Below, piece after piece: positions 9,077-18,094 of a DNA stretch of 64,000 nt (its first letter is position 1; each line of letters starts with the position of its first letter). A program made the translations under genes and the position numbers. The stretch covers positions 229,313 to 293,312 of the forward strand of contig CAVTIX010000021.1 in assembly GCA_963734725.1 (NCBI GenBank). The letters run 5' to 3'. The notes under the pieces are model-generated. The model was not told the DNA's origin and searched no databases. It saw nothing but the letters and a program-made list of their open reading frames with translations. The DNA comes from DASXKD01 sp963734725. Its GTDB lineage: Bacteria; Actinomycetota; Actinomycetes; Streptosporangiales; Streptosporangiaceae.

Positions 9077-9209
9077 GGCTGTCTCCCTTGTGCCGGTGCC
9101 GGGCGCGCGGGCGCCCGGCCTGCCTGGCAGCTACCAGGCAGGCCGGGCTACCCAGCGACGACAGCCACAAACAACGCTAAAGTCCAGGGGACGCGGAGGG
9201 AGGGCGGCT

Positions 9210-9874
9210 ATGCCCGAGGGGGTGCAGTTCAGGATCGGGGCTGAAGTCAGATGTGCCGGTGGTGAGGTCTGCGGGGAGATCAGGTACCTGGATGTCAGCC
9301 GGGACTCCCATACGCTCACGCATCTGGCGGTAGAGGAACGAGGCCGGCTGGGCTTGGCCGGCTGGTTCCCGTGGACGACGACCACGTGCACGTTGACCCG
9401 ACGACGCACCAGATCGAATTCCTCGGCACGATGGCGCGTTTCAAGACGCTGGCGCCCTCCGATGTGACGACGTTCGTGACAGGCACTAAGGCTTGGGAGC
9501 GATACGGCGGCGAGCAGGTGGTCGACGCGCCCGAGTACGACCCCATGCCCGGCGAGCAGGTCGAGGGCACGTCGGTCCCGGGGTTCGAGCCAGTTGACAC
9601 TTCCGATGTCGTCCCCGGCGGCGACGTGGAGATTGGCCGTCGTTACCCCGTCCATGCTGGCAGCCACGAATTCGGGCGCGTCCATGGCGTTGTCACCGAC
9701 CTCGGCCACCACGTGACCCACGTGCTTCTCGGAGAGTGGCACCGGCTTCGCCACACGGAGGTGGCTGTCCCGTTCGGGGACCAGGACACGATCGACGACG
9801 ACGGTTTCCACTTGGGCATGAGCAAGCAGGAGATAGCGGACCTGCCGCCTCTCGGCGGTAATCAACACGGGTGA
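9210..9874 (+). pseudogene. PRC-barrel protein gene interrupted by a frameshift
   Basis: The N-terminal part starts at ATG 9210 (GGAGGG site upstream) and reads MPEGVQFRIGAEVRC through HLAVEERGR. The continuation (GLGRLVPVDDDHVHVDP through DLPPLGG) lies in the -1 frame. The switch falls near 9340. Joined, the product is about 221 residues with two PRC-like halves, the second resembling the truncated copy at 60907-61221. A single-base loss, or an assembly error, would explain it. The tail ends five bases before the acetyltransferase start. Confidence 0.7.
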
Positions 9875-9878
9875 CGGG

Positions 9879-10397
9879 TTGCTGTCCCTGCGCTCCATGA
9901 CCGAGGACGACCTCCCGGCCATGCAGGCGTGGCTGCGCCTGCGCCACGTGGCCCGCTGGTGGACACCACAGACCACGGCAGAGCAGGAGATCGCCAGGTA
10001 CCGGCGCCGTATCAACGGGGCCAGCGCCCGGGCAACGGTCATGCTGACCGTCACCTGGGCCGGTGAGGCGATCGGCTGGTGCCAGTGGTACCGGTGGACG
10101 GACTATCCGGTCGAGGCGATGGCGATGGGCGCATGTGACGGTGAGCTGGGGATCGACTACGCCATCGGCGCACCGGCTTGGACGGCCCGCGGGGCAGGCA
10201 CGATGCTGATCGCGGCGCTCGTGGTCGAGGCCCGCCGTGATCATCCCGGCGCCGGGGTATTGACAGCCCCTGATGCAGCCAACGCAGCGTCCCGGCGCGT
10301 GCTGGAGAAGAATGGCTTCGAACTGGCGGCAGTCCGGCCGGTTGCCACCGAGCCCACCGACACGCCGATGGCCATCTACCGGCTCGCCACTATCTGA
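9879..10397 (+). CDS. GNAT N-acetyltransferase (AAC(6')-like)
   Basis: 172-residue GNAT protein. The acetyl-CoA-binding motif is seen in GELGIDYAIGAPAW and the downstream RGAGTMLIAALV, and the C-terminal ASRRVLEKNGFELAAV block is typical. The N-terminal HVARWWTP and central GWCQWYRW resemble aminoglycoside 6'-N-acetyltransferases, but the substrate is unproven. The start is TTG at 9879, or ATG at 9897, since neither has a strong ribosome-binding site. It follows the broken PRC gene by five bases and may have been co-transcribed with it. Confidence 0.82.
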   Translation: MLSLRSMTEDDLPAMQAWLRLRHVARWWTPQTTAEQEIARYRRRINGASARATVMLTVTWAGEAIGWCQWYRWTDYPVEAMAMGACDGELGIDYAIGAPAWTARGAGTMLIAALVVEARRDHPGAGVLTAPDAANAASRRVLEKNGFELAAVRPVATEPTDTPMAIYRLATI

Positions 10398-10558
10398 CGT
10401 GCCTGCTCTGCTGCCCGATCACGTAGGCGGAGGCCGCAAACCTCGGCTGGCTGTCGCCCGCGGAGGTGGTTACCTCTCACGTATCGGGGCGTGCCCTTGG
10501 CTCATCGGCCTGCCGGCTCGGGTTGCCGCCGCCGTTGCCGGGGAGAGAGCATACGGGG

Positions 10559-12133
10559 ATGCATTCTGCGCGGGTTGGCCGGGGACTGGTGGTGCTTGCC
10601 AGTGCCCTGGGCATGATCATCGCGCTGATGGCTGGTTGCGGTCCGCCATCGGGTCAGCCTGCTGGTGACCCGCCTTCATCTGATCCGATCCCAGCGGGCA
10701 TCCACAAGATCAAGCACGTGATCATCGTGATGCAGGAGAACCGCTCGTTCGACACCTACTTCGGAACCTACCCGGGCGCGGTGGGAATCCCCATGCGGCA
10801 AGGCAAGCCGACGGTGTGCGTGCCGAAACCGGGAGGCGGCTGCGGCCGGCCGTACCACGTCATCCTCGACCGCAACTCAGGCGGCCCTCATGGCGTGGCG
10901 GACGCTGTCGTCGATGTGGACGGCGGGAAGATGGACGGGTTCATCAGACAGCGCTTTGCGGGCCGGGCTGGCTGCAAGCCTCCCGTCACCCGAGCCTGCC
11001 GGATCCCGCGCACTCCCGATGTAATGGGCTACCACACCGCGGCGGAGATCCCCAACTACTGGGCCTACGCCAAGGGATTCGCCCTGGATGACCACATGTT
11101 CGAGCCGGTCAGGTCATGGTCGCTCGCCGAGCATCTGGACATGGTCTCCGCCTGGTCGGCAAGGTGCCGGAACCGCTCGCCGATGAGCTGCCACAACGAC
11201 ATCTATCCCTATAAGTTGCCACCATTCGACCAGGCCGTGGAAGCAGAACTGGCCACTGGCACGACCACGATCGACCTGGCCTGGACCGACATCACGTGGC
11301 TGTTGCATGCCCACCACATCAGCTGGGCCTATTACGTGCAGAAAGGCACCCAGCCGGACTGCCAGGACGACTCGGACATAACCTGCGCCCCGGTCAAGCA
11401 GGCGGCCCGCACACCGGGAATGTGGAATCCGCTGCCGCTGTTTGGCGACGTACAGCAAGACCACCAACTGCAGAACATCCGGGATCTCTCGGGTTATTTC
11501 GCCGCGGCTAAGGCGGGCACACTGCCTTCGGTGAGCTGGATCACGCCCTCGGGTCCCGACAGCGACCACCCACCCGCCAGCGTGCACCAGGCCCAGGCCT
11601 ATGTCACGGCAGTCATCAACGCCGCCATGAAGAGCCCCGACTGGAACTCGACCGCCATCTTCCTGGCCTGGGACGACTGGGGCGGGTTCTACGACAACGT
11701 GGCGCCGCCCGAGGTCGACCAGAACGGCTATGGCCTGCGCGTGCCCGCGATCACCATCTCCCCGTACGCCCGGCAGGGGCACATCGACCACCAGACCCTC
11801 AGCACCGACGCCTACCTGAAATTCATCGAAGATGACTTCCTGGGCGGCGCCCGGCTGGACCCGAAGACCGACGGGCGCCCCGACCCCAGGCCCGACGTCC
11901 GCGAGAATGCGCCGATCCTGGGCAACCTGGCTGCCGACTTCGACTTCACCCAGCCGCCCCGTCCACCGCTCCTGCTGCCCACCAACCCGCCCACCGACTC
12001 ACCCAGAATCCCCCCCTACTTCATCGGGAAATCGGCTTGCCGGGGCTGCACTACTCCGCCACCGGCCCGCACGCCCCGGCACCGGCGCGGCCCGACGCTC
12101 AGCGCCCCGGAAGGACTACCCTCGGCCCACTGA
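10559..12133 (+). CDS. Lipoprotein phosphoesterase (phospholipase C / acid phosphatase family, PF04185)
   Basis: About 524 residues. The ATG at 10559 is preferred because it opens a lipoprotein signal peptide ending in the lipobox LMAGC. The catalytic domain has QENRSFDTYFGTYPG (with the nucleophile region), EHLDMVSAWSA and AWDDWGGFYDNVAPP, all hallmarks of the bacterial phosphoesterase family that includes phospholipase C and acid phosphatases. It should be anchored outside the membrane and release phosphate from phospholipids or phosphate esters. A hairpin starts at the stop codon. Confidence 0.88.
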   Translation: MHSARVGRGLVVLASALGMIIALMAGCGPPSGQPAGDPPSSDPIPAGIHKIKHVIIVMQENRSFDTYFGTYPGAVGIPMRQGKPTVCVPKPGGGCGRPYHVILDRNSGGPHGVADAVVDVDGGKMDGFIRQRFAGRAGCKPPVTRACRIPRTPDVMGYHTAAEIPNYWAYAKGFALDDHMFEPVRSWSLAEHLDMVSAWSARCRNRSPMSCHNDIYPYKLPPFDQAVEAELATGTTTIDLAWTDITWLLHAHHISWAYYVQKGTQPDCQDDSDITCAPVKQAARTPGMWNPLPLFGDVQQDHQLQNIRDLSGYFAAAKAGTLPSVSWITPSGPDSDHPPASVHQAQAYVTAVINAAMKSPDWNSTAIFLAWDDWGGFYDNVAPPEVDQNGYGLRVPAITISPYARQGHIDHQTLSTDAYLKFIEDDFLGGARLDPKTDGRPDPRPDVRENAPILGNLAADFDFTQPPRPPLLLPTNPPTDSPRIPPYFIGKSACRGCTTPPPARTPRHRRGPTLSAPEGLPSAH

Positions 12134-12174
12134 TCCTGCTCAAACCGACTGGTCACGGCTTCCCAGCAGGATCA
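12131..12174 (+). terminator. Hairpin at the stop codon of the phosphoesterase gene
   Basis: TGATCCTGCT at 12131-12140 (including the TGA stop) is perfectly complementary to AGCAGGATCA at 12165-12174, with a 24-base loop. The right arm also contains the only plausible ribosome-binding site (AGGA) of the small frame that starts at 12182, so folding would mask it. Confidence 0.5.
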
Positions 12175-12181
12175 GCCCGCG

Positions 12182-12373
12182 GTGCTGGTGGCCGTGCTAC
12201 TCGCGTTGGCTGGGTGTGCCCACGCTCCACCCGCACATCGACCGATGTGTTACAGCGTCACCATCTGCGAGCTGGCATCCGGCCGCGCAGTCCCTGCTGT
12301 CAATGCTCCACCCACCGCGGCGCCCTCGCCTTCCAGCGCGCGGACGTACCGCAGTCGTGACCGATGCGCTTAA
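12182..12373 (+). CDS. Candidate small lipoprotein (63 residues)
   Basis: A GTG-started frame whose first residues form a short hydrophobic signal with lipobox LALAGC, followed by a polar tail of about 50 residues rich in Pro, Ala, Ser and Arg. This may be a real small lipoprotein expressed behind the phosphoesterase or a decayed remnant. The signal is unusually short and lacks the usual basic N-region. No family is recognised. Confidence 0.3.
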   Translation: MLVAVLLALAGCAHAPPAHRPMCYSVTICELASGRAVPAVNAPPTAAPSPSSARTYRSRDRCA

Positions 12374-12525
12374 TGGCAAGAGGCTGGGGTTGTGTATTCG
12401 CTGGTCAACGGCACGAGGTTTACTGGCGCTGCCGTCGCCAGGCGAAATGCAGTAGTGCAGTATTAACTGCATCGGCCGCGGCCTTCTCATCCCGAAGCCA
12501 AGCACCGGCGACGCTGTCACGTATC

Positions 12526-12561
12526 TCGACATATGTCGGCTACCGATGTAGGCTCAGAGCG
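12526..12561 (+). promoter_or_regulatory. PadR promoter with overlapping palindromic operator
   Basis: A -35-like TCGACA (12526-12531), a 17-base spacer and a -10-like TAGGCT (12549-12554) put the transcription start at or beside the GTG of the PadR gene (12561), giving a leaderless mRNA. The perfect palindrome CGACATATGTCG (12527-12538) overlaps the -35 element. PadR regulators commonly bind such ATGT/ACAT palindromes, so autoregulation is likely. Confidence 0.6.
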
Positions 12562-12887
12562 TGAAGCTGACCGGGCCACTGGAACGCGTGCTCAGAGTGC
12601 TGCTCGCCGACACAGCCGCGCCGCACTATGGCTACGACCTGATGAGGTCTGCCCGGGTGCCCAGCGGCACTCTTTACCCCATGCTGGCCCGCCTGCACCA
12701 GCAGGGCCTGGTCGAGTCTGAGTGGGAGCCCCAGCAGGACGATGCGGGCGGGCGTCCGCCGCGCAAGTACTACCGGCTGACGGGTGAGGGTATTCGCATC
12801 ACTCGCCTGGAGCTTGCGAAGGCACGCCCGCCGGTGCGCAGCGCCCGGCGCGGCGGGGCTCAGCCGGTGCCAGGGAGCGCGCGATGA
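12561..12887 (+). CDS. PadR-family transcriptional regulator
   Basis: 108-residue winged-helix regulator. The core PadR pattern is clear: HYGYDLMRSARVPSGTLYPML for the recognition region, then GRPPRKYYRLTGEG for the wing. The C-terminal dimerisation helix is short, which fits the small PadR-s1 type. The gene is preceded by a palindromic operator and overlaps the next gene by four bases (ATGA), so it probably represses its own operon with the membrane protein downstream. Confidence 0.9.
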   Translation: MKLTGPLERVLRVLLADTAAPHYGYDLMRSARVPSGTLYPMLARLHQQGLVESEWEPQQDDAGGRPPRKYYRLTGEGIRITRLELAKARPPVRSARRGGAQPVPGSAR

Positions 12888-13477
12888 GCGTGGTACCGCT
12901 GGCGCGGCAGCTCGCTGAGCACCGCATCCGCAGGGCCTGCCGACGGCTTCCCGAAGACATGCGAGAGGAGTGCTACCGGGAGTGGGCGGCGGAGATTCCG
13001 GCCATCCTGGGCGATCCGGGTGGTGGCCGCGGATTCGTGCGCGCCGGCCGTGCGCTCAGCTATTCGGCCGGCATCTCCAGGGCCACTCGGCGGCTGCGCC
13101 GCGTCAGCGGTGGAGATGCCCGGCCCGCTCCGGCGGCGCGCTGGCGAGACGGCGCCCCGGCAGCCGCTCCCCGGGGTCTGGCCTACCGCGCAACGGTCGG
13201 GGTGGGCATCTGGCTGGTCATCGTCCTGGTCGTTGTGGCGGTCATCCGCGGGCTGCAGCCGGACAGCCTGTGGCAGGTCTTCCCGGGCCTGCTGGCCGCC
13301 GCTGGGTTCGTCGCCTTCTGCCTGACCGACCTGGCCTGCGCTGCCCAGGTCCGCTACCTGCCCAAGTGGGGCTGGGCGTTCGCCTGTATCCTCTCGATCC
13401 CCCTCGGCGGCATCATGTACTTCAGCGTCGGGCGGGGCCGGTCAGTTGCGCCAGACCGGCTGCCCCATCGCCCGTGA
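12884..13477 (+). CDS. Membrane protein with PLDc_N-type hairpin
   Basis: 197 residues. The N-terminal 60 residues contain a motif (CRRLPEDMREECYREWAAE) seen in actinobacterial proteins encoded beside PadR regulators. Three hydrophobic segments follow at about residues 105-125, 135-155 and 165-185. The last two and their loop (VRYLPKWGWAFACILSIPLGG) match the phospholipase D-nuclease N-terminal (PLDc_N) membrane hairpin. It is the likely regulated partner of the PadR repressor. Its function is unknown. Confidence 0.75.
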   Translation: MSVVPLARQLAEHRIRRACRRLPEDMREECYREWAAEIPAILGDPGGGRGFVRAGRALSYSAGISRATRRLRRVSGGDARPAPAARWRDGAPAAAPRGLAYRATVGVGIWLVIVLVVVAVIRGLQPDSLWQVFPGLLAAAGFVAFCLTDLACAAQVRYLPKWGWAFACILSIPLGGIMYFSVGRGRSVAPDRLPHRP

Positions 13478-13884
13478 CCGAACGGCGCATCCCAGTCGTG
13501 CCGCTCATTCAGCGCTGTCAGACCGCGCCGGTGGCCCGGGCTGCCGGGCCCACGGCCTTATCTTCGCCGTCCGGGCGCCCCAGGGCGATCGTGAGCACGT
13601 GGTCGGCACGCTCAAAGCCGAATTCGTGCCGGGCCGACGATGCTCCGTGTAGTGGCAGCTGGCCGTCAGATTGCCGCGACTGCGGATCTGGTTGACACTA
13701 GCGGTATGGCCATCGCCTTGGCGGTCACTGACAGCCATGGCACTGGATCACAGGCTGAGTCCCTGCCCGGCGCCATGCGGTCTGATCGCTCTCATCCCCG
13801 CAACAAACCCCGCGACGCCTTGCCCAGCCCACAGTGGACGGCGCACTGGAACTGTCTGGGCGTCACAACTCTCGCGTGGGCGTC
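13478..13884. other. Intergenic region without a supported gene
   Basis: About 400 bases between the membrane protein gene and the TPR-LuxR regulator. Short frames exist but none has a ribosome-binding site plus recognisable sequence. One plus-strand stretch (HVVGTLKAEFV near 13600) is faintly reminiscent of the C-terminus of IS3-type transposases, but too weak to call. Confidence 0.4.
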
Positions 13885-15552
13885 ATGAGGACTGAGCCCG
13901 AGCTCGACGTCGTGGATCCCCTGGCAGCGGGACGCGAAGCGCTTGGCCGGGGGGAATGGGAGCAGGCCCTGGCGTACTTCGAGGCCGCTACCGAACGAAA
14001 CCACAGCGCCGAGGCGACCGAGGCTCTCGCCATGGCGGCCTGGTGGCTCGACAACGCGCAGCTCGCGATCGAGTCGCGCGAGCACGCATACCGCCTTTAC
14101 CGTGAACGCGGCGACGCGGCTGCCGCCGCGCGGATGGCCATTTGGCTCGGCTGGGACTCTCTCGCCTTTCGCGGCGAATCGGCTGTCGCACGCGGCTGGC
14201 TGCAACGGGCTCACCGCCTGCTCGAGGGACTCGACCCCGTGCCGGAACACGGCTGGCTCGCGCTCCGCGAGGGCGAATTCGCCTTCCTTCTTGAGAACGA
14301 CATTGCGGCCACGAGGCGCTTCGCCCAGCGAGCGCGGTCGATCGGGACCGCGCTGGCTGTACCCGACATCGAGTTCTCAGCCCTCGGCCTGGAGGGTCTC
14401 GCGCTGGCAAGTCAGGGAAACATTGCTGACGGGATCCGCCTGCTGGACGAGGCCTCGGCTGCGGCCATGGCCGGTGAGATGTCAGAGCTATGGGCAGCCG
14501 GACGCACCTGCTGTTACATGATCACCGCCTGCGAGCGTGTGCGGGATATCGAGCGCGCGTATCAGTGGTCGCAGCGAATGCTTGAGTTCGCTAAGCGGTG
14601 GCGGATCCTGGATCTCTTCGCCGTCTGCCGGGCGCACTACGGGGCGATTCTCGTCCTGCGCGGCACCTGGGAGGAGGCCGATGCCGCATTCGAGACGGCG
14701 CTTCAGGAGCTTCGGGCCAGTCGCCCTGGCATCGCGTTTGAGGCTCTGGTCCGCCGCGGAGACCTTCGGCGGCGCCAGGGGCGGTTCGAGGAAGCGGCCG
14801 AGCTGTTCCGCCAGGTCGAGTTCCACCCCTACGCCCAGCTCGGGCTCGCGCATGTCGCATTCGATATGGGGGACATGGCCCTTGCGGCGGATCGTGTGAC
14901 GAGATTCTTGCGGAAGCTCGGCCCGGAGAACCGGCTCCAGCGCGCGGCCGGGCTCGACCTGTACGCTCGCGTGCTCGTCGCACTGGGCGAGACGGAACGA
15001 GCGAGGAACGCGCAGGATGAACTGCAGGGCGTCGTAGCGGAGGTGGGCAGCGACTCGCTGCGTGCCTCGGCGCTTGCGGTCGAGGGCCTCGTGGCGGAGG
15101 CCGAAGGCGACCTGGATACGGCACGCTCGCGCATGGAGGACGCCATCGACCTGTTCCACCAGTGCGGTGACCCGTTTGAGACAGCGCGGTCCCGGCTCGA
15201 CCTGGCGCGAGTACTTGCCGCGCTCGGGCGCAGCGACCCAGCCGCCGAACAGGCTCGCCTGGCCCGTGAGGCGCTAGCCAGAATGCAGGGGGAGCGCGAG
15301 GCCCAGCGTGCAGGCGCCCTCTTGAATGAACTTGACGACCCGGCGTCAGCCAAAGCCACGTCGGCGCTGACGCCTCGCGAACTCGAGGTGCTCAAGCTCG
15401 TCGCGCAAGGGCTGAGCAACACGGAAATCGCTCAGCGGCTCGTCCTGAGTGAGCACACCGTGCACCGGCACCTGGCCAACATCCTGCGGAAGCTCGATCT
15501 CTCCTCGCGCGCCGCGGCCGCGGCCTGGGGTACGCGCGAGGGCCTCATCTGA
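13885..15552 (+). CDS. LuxR-family regulator with TPR-like N-terminal array
   Basis: 555 residues from ATG 13885. About 470 residues of helical, TPR-like repeats (for example REALGRGEWEQALAYFEAA and RRGDLRRRQGRFEEAAELF) precede a C-terminal LuxR helix-turn-helix (TPRELEVLKLVAQGLSNTEI). There is no P-loop ATPase domain, unlike the large LAL/MalT regulators, so this is a shortened relative. It probably binds a protein or ligand through the repeats and DNA through the tail. A hairpin follows the stop. Confidence 0.85.
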   Translation: MRTEPELDVVDPLAAGREALGRGEWEQALAYFEAATERNHSAEATEALAMAAWWLDNAQLAIESREHAYRLYRERGDAAAAARMAIWLGWDSLAFRGESAVARGWLQRAHRLLEGLDPVPEHGWLALREGEFAFLLENDIAATRRFAQRARSIGTALAVPDIEFSALGLEGLALASQGNIADGIRLLDEASAAAMAGEMSELWAAGRTCCYMITACERVRDIERAYQWSQRMLEFAKRWRILDLFAVCRAHYGAILVLRGTWEEADAAFETALQELRASRPGIAFEALVRRGDLRRRQGRFEEAAELFRQVEFHPYAQLGLAHVAFDMGDMALAADRVTRFLRKLGPENRLQRAAGLDLYARVLVALGETERARNAQDELQGVVAEVGSDSLRASALAVEGLVAEAEGDLDTARSRMEDAIDLFHQCGDPFETARSRLDLARVLAALGRSDPAAEQARLAREALARMQGEREAQRAGALLNELDDPASAKATSALTPRELEVLKLVAQGLSNTEIAQRLVLSEHTVHRHLANILRKLDLSSRAAAAAWGTREGLI

Positions 15553-15581
15553 CCCCGGCGGCCTGCGGCGCGTGCGGGGTC
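15551..15581 (+). terminator. Hairpin after the TPR-LuxR gene
   Basis: GACCCC (15551-15556, just past the TGA) pairs with GGGGTC (15576-15581) around a GC-rich interior that can pair further, and is followed by CCTTTAA. It is a plausible terminator. Confidence 0.4.
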
Positions 15582-15750
15582 CCTTTAACTGCGGCCCCGG
15601 GCGCGCAGGCGCCACCGTCGCCACTCCGGGCATGGCCCGATCGGGCCATCCGCGCGACGACGCGAGATGGCCCTTCCGGGCGAAGCGACGGCGCTGCAGT
15701 GGCTTGTACCACTAGAGAGTGTGGGCGATTACTGCGGGGAGGTAGGAACG

Positions 15751-16407
15751 ATGGGTCTCCAGCTCGGCGACACGGCGCCTGACTTTGTGGCACAGACGAC
15801 CGAGGGAACGATCCGGTTCCACGAGTGGATCGGCGATGCGTGGGCGGTGTTGTTCTCGCACCCCAAGGACTTCACCCCGATATGCACCACCGAGCTCGGC
15901 TCGGTCGCGAAACTGAGCCCTGAGTTCCAACGCCGGAACGTGAAGCTCATCGGCCTGTCGGTGGACTCGGTCGAGGATCACTACGCGTGGCTTGACGACA
16001 TCGAGGAGACCCAGGGCACACGGCCGGACTACCCAATCATCGCCGACACTGACCTGAATGTGTCCAAGCTCTACGGGATGCTGGAAGCCGACGCTGAGGG
16101 TGACGCCGCGTCGCGCTGCGCGATGGACAACCGGACCGTTCGCAGCACCTTCGTGATAGACCCCAGCAAGAAGGTCAGGCTTATCACGATGTATCCGATG
16201 CAGACCGGCCGCAACTTCACCGAGATGCTGCGGGCAATCGACTCGATCCAGCTCACGACCAGGCACCCGGTCGCGACGCCAGCAAGCTGGCAGCCGGGCG
16301 AGGACGTGATGCTGTCCCTGATGGTGTCCGACGGTAAGGCGAAGGAACTCTACGGCGATTTCAAGGCGCCCAAGCCCTACATCCGGATCATCCCCCAGCC
16401 TGCGTGA
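15751..16407 (+). CDS. 1-Cys peroxiredoxin (Prx6-like)
   Basis: 218 residues from ATG 15751, chosen because GGGGAGGTAGGAACG places an ideal ribosome-binding site upstream and the fold begins there. It reduces peroxides through the peroxidatic Cys in KDFTPICTTELG (about residue 46). The C-terminal domain (TRHPVATPASWQPGEDV) is typical of the Prx6 subfamily, with no conserved resolving Cys visible. It should be cytoplasmic. It is monocistronic, with no reductase gene beside it. Confidence 0.93.
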   Translation: MGLQLGDTAPDFVAQTTEGTIRFHEWIGDAWAVLFSHPKDFTPICTTELGSVAKLSPEFQRRNVKLIGLSVDSVEDHYAWLDDIEETQGTRPDYPIIADTDLNVSKLYGMLEADAEGDAASRCAMDNRTVRSTFVIDPSKKVRLITMYPMQTGRNFTEMLRAIDSIQLTTRHPVATPASWQPGEDVMLSLMVSDGKAKELYGDFKAPKPYIRIIPQPA

Positions 16408-16771
16408 TTGCCGGGTCGTGGCATCGGCCGACGTCTGGCTGTTCCGCGCGCAGCCGAAGGTGAGCTGACAGGGCCTGCCTGTCTCGGCTGCGTCCTTGCG
16501 TGGCCGACCCGCAGGATAGCCAGGCCTGCTCGTTCTCCGAATAGCCGAGCGCCACGCAGGTCCACGGTGATCAGCCCGCCGCTGCTTAGCGGGTATCCCA
16601 GGGCAGCTCGGTCTCCCGCAGCATGCCTTGAGACGCTCGCTCATGGTGATGCGTGTGCGCGCGCTCGGACGGCTCGTGCCCCGTGTATGCGCGATGACTT
16701 TCGCGGTCGTGGCGCGTCTTATCTGCGACATGCCGTTAGCCATGATGTCCTGGACAAGGGAGGGATGCCTT
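16408..16771. other. Intergenic region without a supported gene
   Basis: About 360 bases between the peroxiredoxin and PPOX genes. Frames on both strands lack recognisable sequence. The last 25 bases contain AGGGAGG, the ribosome-binding site of the next gene. Confidence 0.4.
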
Positions 16772-17296
16772 ATGGAGATCACCAATCTGGGTAAGGCGGA
16801 TGGGCTGCCGCCGGTGGATTGGGCCGTCGTTGCCGAGAAGCTCGATGCGGGGTCGGCGCCGGCTCCGGACGCGATGAACTCCCGCACGACCTGGCTGTCC
16901 ACCGTCAACCAGGACGGCAGCCCGCATGTGACCGCGGTCGGTGCCCTGTGGCTCGACGGCACGTTCTGGTTCCAGACCGGCGCGGGCACCCGGAAGGGGC
17001 GCAACGTCGCGCGCGATCCGCGGTGTTCGATCGCGGTGTCGATCCGCGACGCGGACGTCGTCATCGAGGGTGACGCGGCGCGAGTGACCGAGCCGGGCGC
17101 ACTGGCGCGTATCGCGAAGGCGTGGGCGGACAACGGCTGGCCGGCCGAACCCGACGACAGCGGGCCGGGCATCACTGCCCCGTTCAACGCACCGTCGCAA
17201 GGACCACCGCCGTGGAACGTGTACCGCATTGAGCCACGCTCGGCGATCGTGACCTTGGCAACGGAGCCAGGCGGCCTGACTCGCTTCCGGTTCTGA
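16772..17296 (+). CDS. PPOX-class flavin/F420-binding protein
   Basis: 174 residues with the split beta-barrel of the pyridoxamine-5'-phosphate oxidase-like superfamily (RTTWLSTVNQDGSPHVTAVG, then FQTGAGTRKGRNVARDPRCSIAV). Actinobacterial members often use F420H2 or FMN to reduce quinones or other substrates, but the cofactor cannot be decided here. ATG 16772 is preceded by AGGGAGGG at a suitable distance. Confidence 0.82.
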   Translation: MEITNLGKADGLPPVDWAVVAEKLDAGSAPAPDAMNSRTTWLSTVNQDGSPHVTAVGALWLDGTFWFQTGAGTRKGRNVARDPRCSIAVSIRDADVVIEGDAARVTEPGALARIAKAWADNGWPAEPDDSGPGITAPFNAPSQGPPPWNVYRIEPRSAIVTLATEPGGLTRFRF

Positions 17297-17416
17297 CGGT
17301 ATCCCGCGGTGGTGCGGTGGTTTGCCCTGGGTTAGCGTGGCTTGACTGGGGCGGGCGATTGGCCGGCGCCGGTGCGTGGTGGCCTGGCGTGCGTGGTGAT
17401 GTTTCGGGGGACGGGT

Positions 17417-18094
17417 ATGGGCGAGGCGGCATCGGGCCTTCGGCGGATGCGCGGCGACGATGGCCCCGGTGCTTTCGCTGGGTCAAGCCCGCCGGGCGGC
17501 GCCGGGCCGCCCGGGGTCGCGGTGACCGTTGCCGAAGGCGCCGAGTCGGCGCCGGGCCCGGGTGACGCGTCCACGAGCGTGGCCGCCGGGGGGACGCCGC
17601 CGCCGGATGCCACGGGCGCGGTGTGCGAGCTGTATCGGGCGCATTACCCGTCACTGGTGCGTATGGCGGCCTTGCTGGTGGGCGATCTGGCGGCGGCCGA
17701 ACAGGTCGTCCAGGACTCACTGGTGGCGATGCACGCTAACTGGCGCTGGCTCAAGCGCCGCGATAAGGCGCTGGCTTTTGTGCGGCGGGGTGTCATCAAC
17801 CGGTCCCGTTCTGCGCTCCGCCGTCGTGGGGTCGATGAGCGGGACGCGGGGCCGCCACTACCGCAGGCGCCCGGCGCCGCGCCCGATGCTCGGGCGCAGC
17901 TGACGTGCGCGCCGGTCGTGGCCGCGCTAGGCCTGCTTTCCCGCCGTCAGCGCGAGGCGCTGGTCCTGCGGTATTACGCAGACTTGTCCGAGGCTGAGAC
18001 CGCATCGGCCATGGGGATCAGCCCTGATGCGGTGAAAAGCCACACCACCCGGGCCATGCTGGCGATCGGCGATGCGCTGGAGCCTGAGGCATGA
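17417..18094 (+). CDS. ECF RNA polymerase sigma factor (SigE-like)
   Basis: 225 residues from ATG 17417 (GGGGGA site upstream); earlier GTG/TTG starts keep the frame open. A low-complexity Gly/Pro/Ala N-terminus of about 70 residues precedes sigma region 2 (ELYRAHYPSLVRMAALLVGD) and region 4 (LLSRRQREALVLRYYADLSEAE). The TGA overlaps the start of the next gene (ATGA), forming a typical sigma/anti-sigma operon. Confidence 0.85.
   Translation: MGEAASGLRRMRGDDGPGAFAGSSPPGGAGPPGVAVTVAEGAESAPGPGDASTSVAAGGTPPPDATGAVCELYRAHYPSLVRMAALLVGDLAAAEQVVQDSLVAMHANWRWLKRRDKALAFVRRGVINRSRSALRRRGVDERDAGPPLPQAPGAAPDARAQLTCAPVVAALGLLSRRQREALVLRYYADLSEAETASAMGISPDAVKSHTTRAMLAIGDALEPEA

Noticed and set aside
9330..9350. 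Programmed -1 frameshift in the PRC-barrel gene
   Set aside because: No slippery heptamer or downstream pseudoknot-like structure is apparent at the switch point; mutation or sequencing error is simpler.
13446..13652. IS3-family transposase remnant
   Set aside because: Only one short stretch (GTLKAEFV) is suggestive; flanking residues do not match and no second segment was found.
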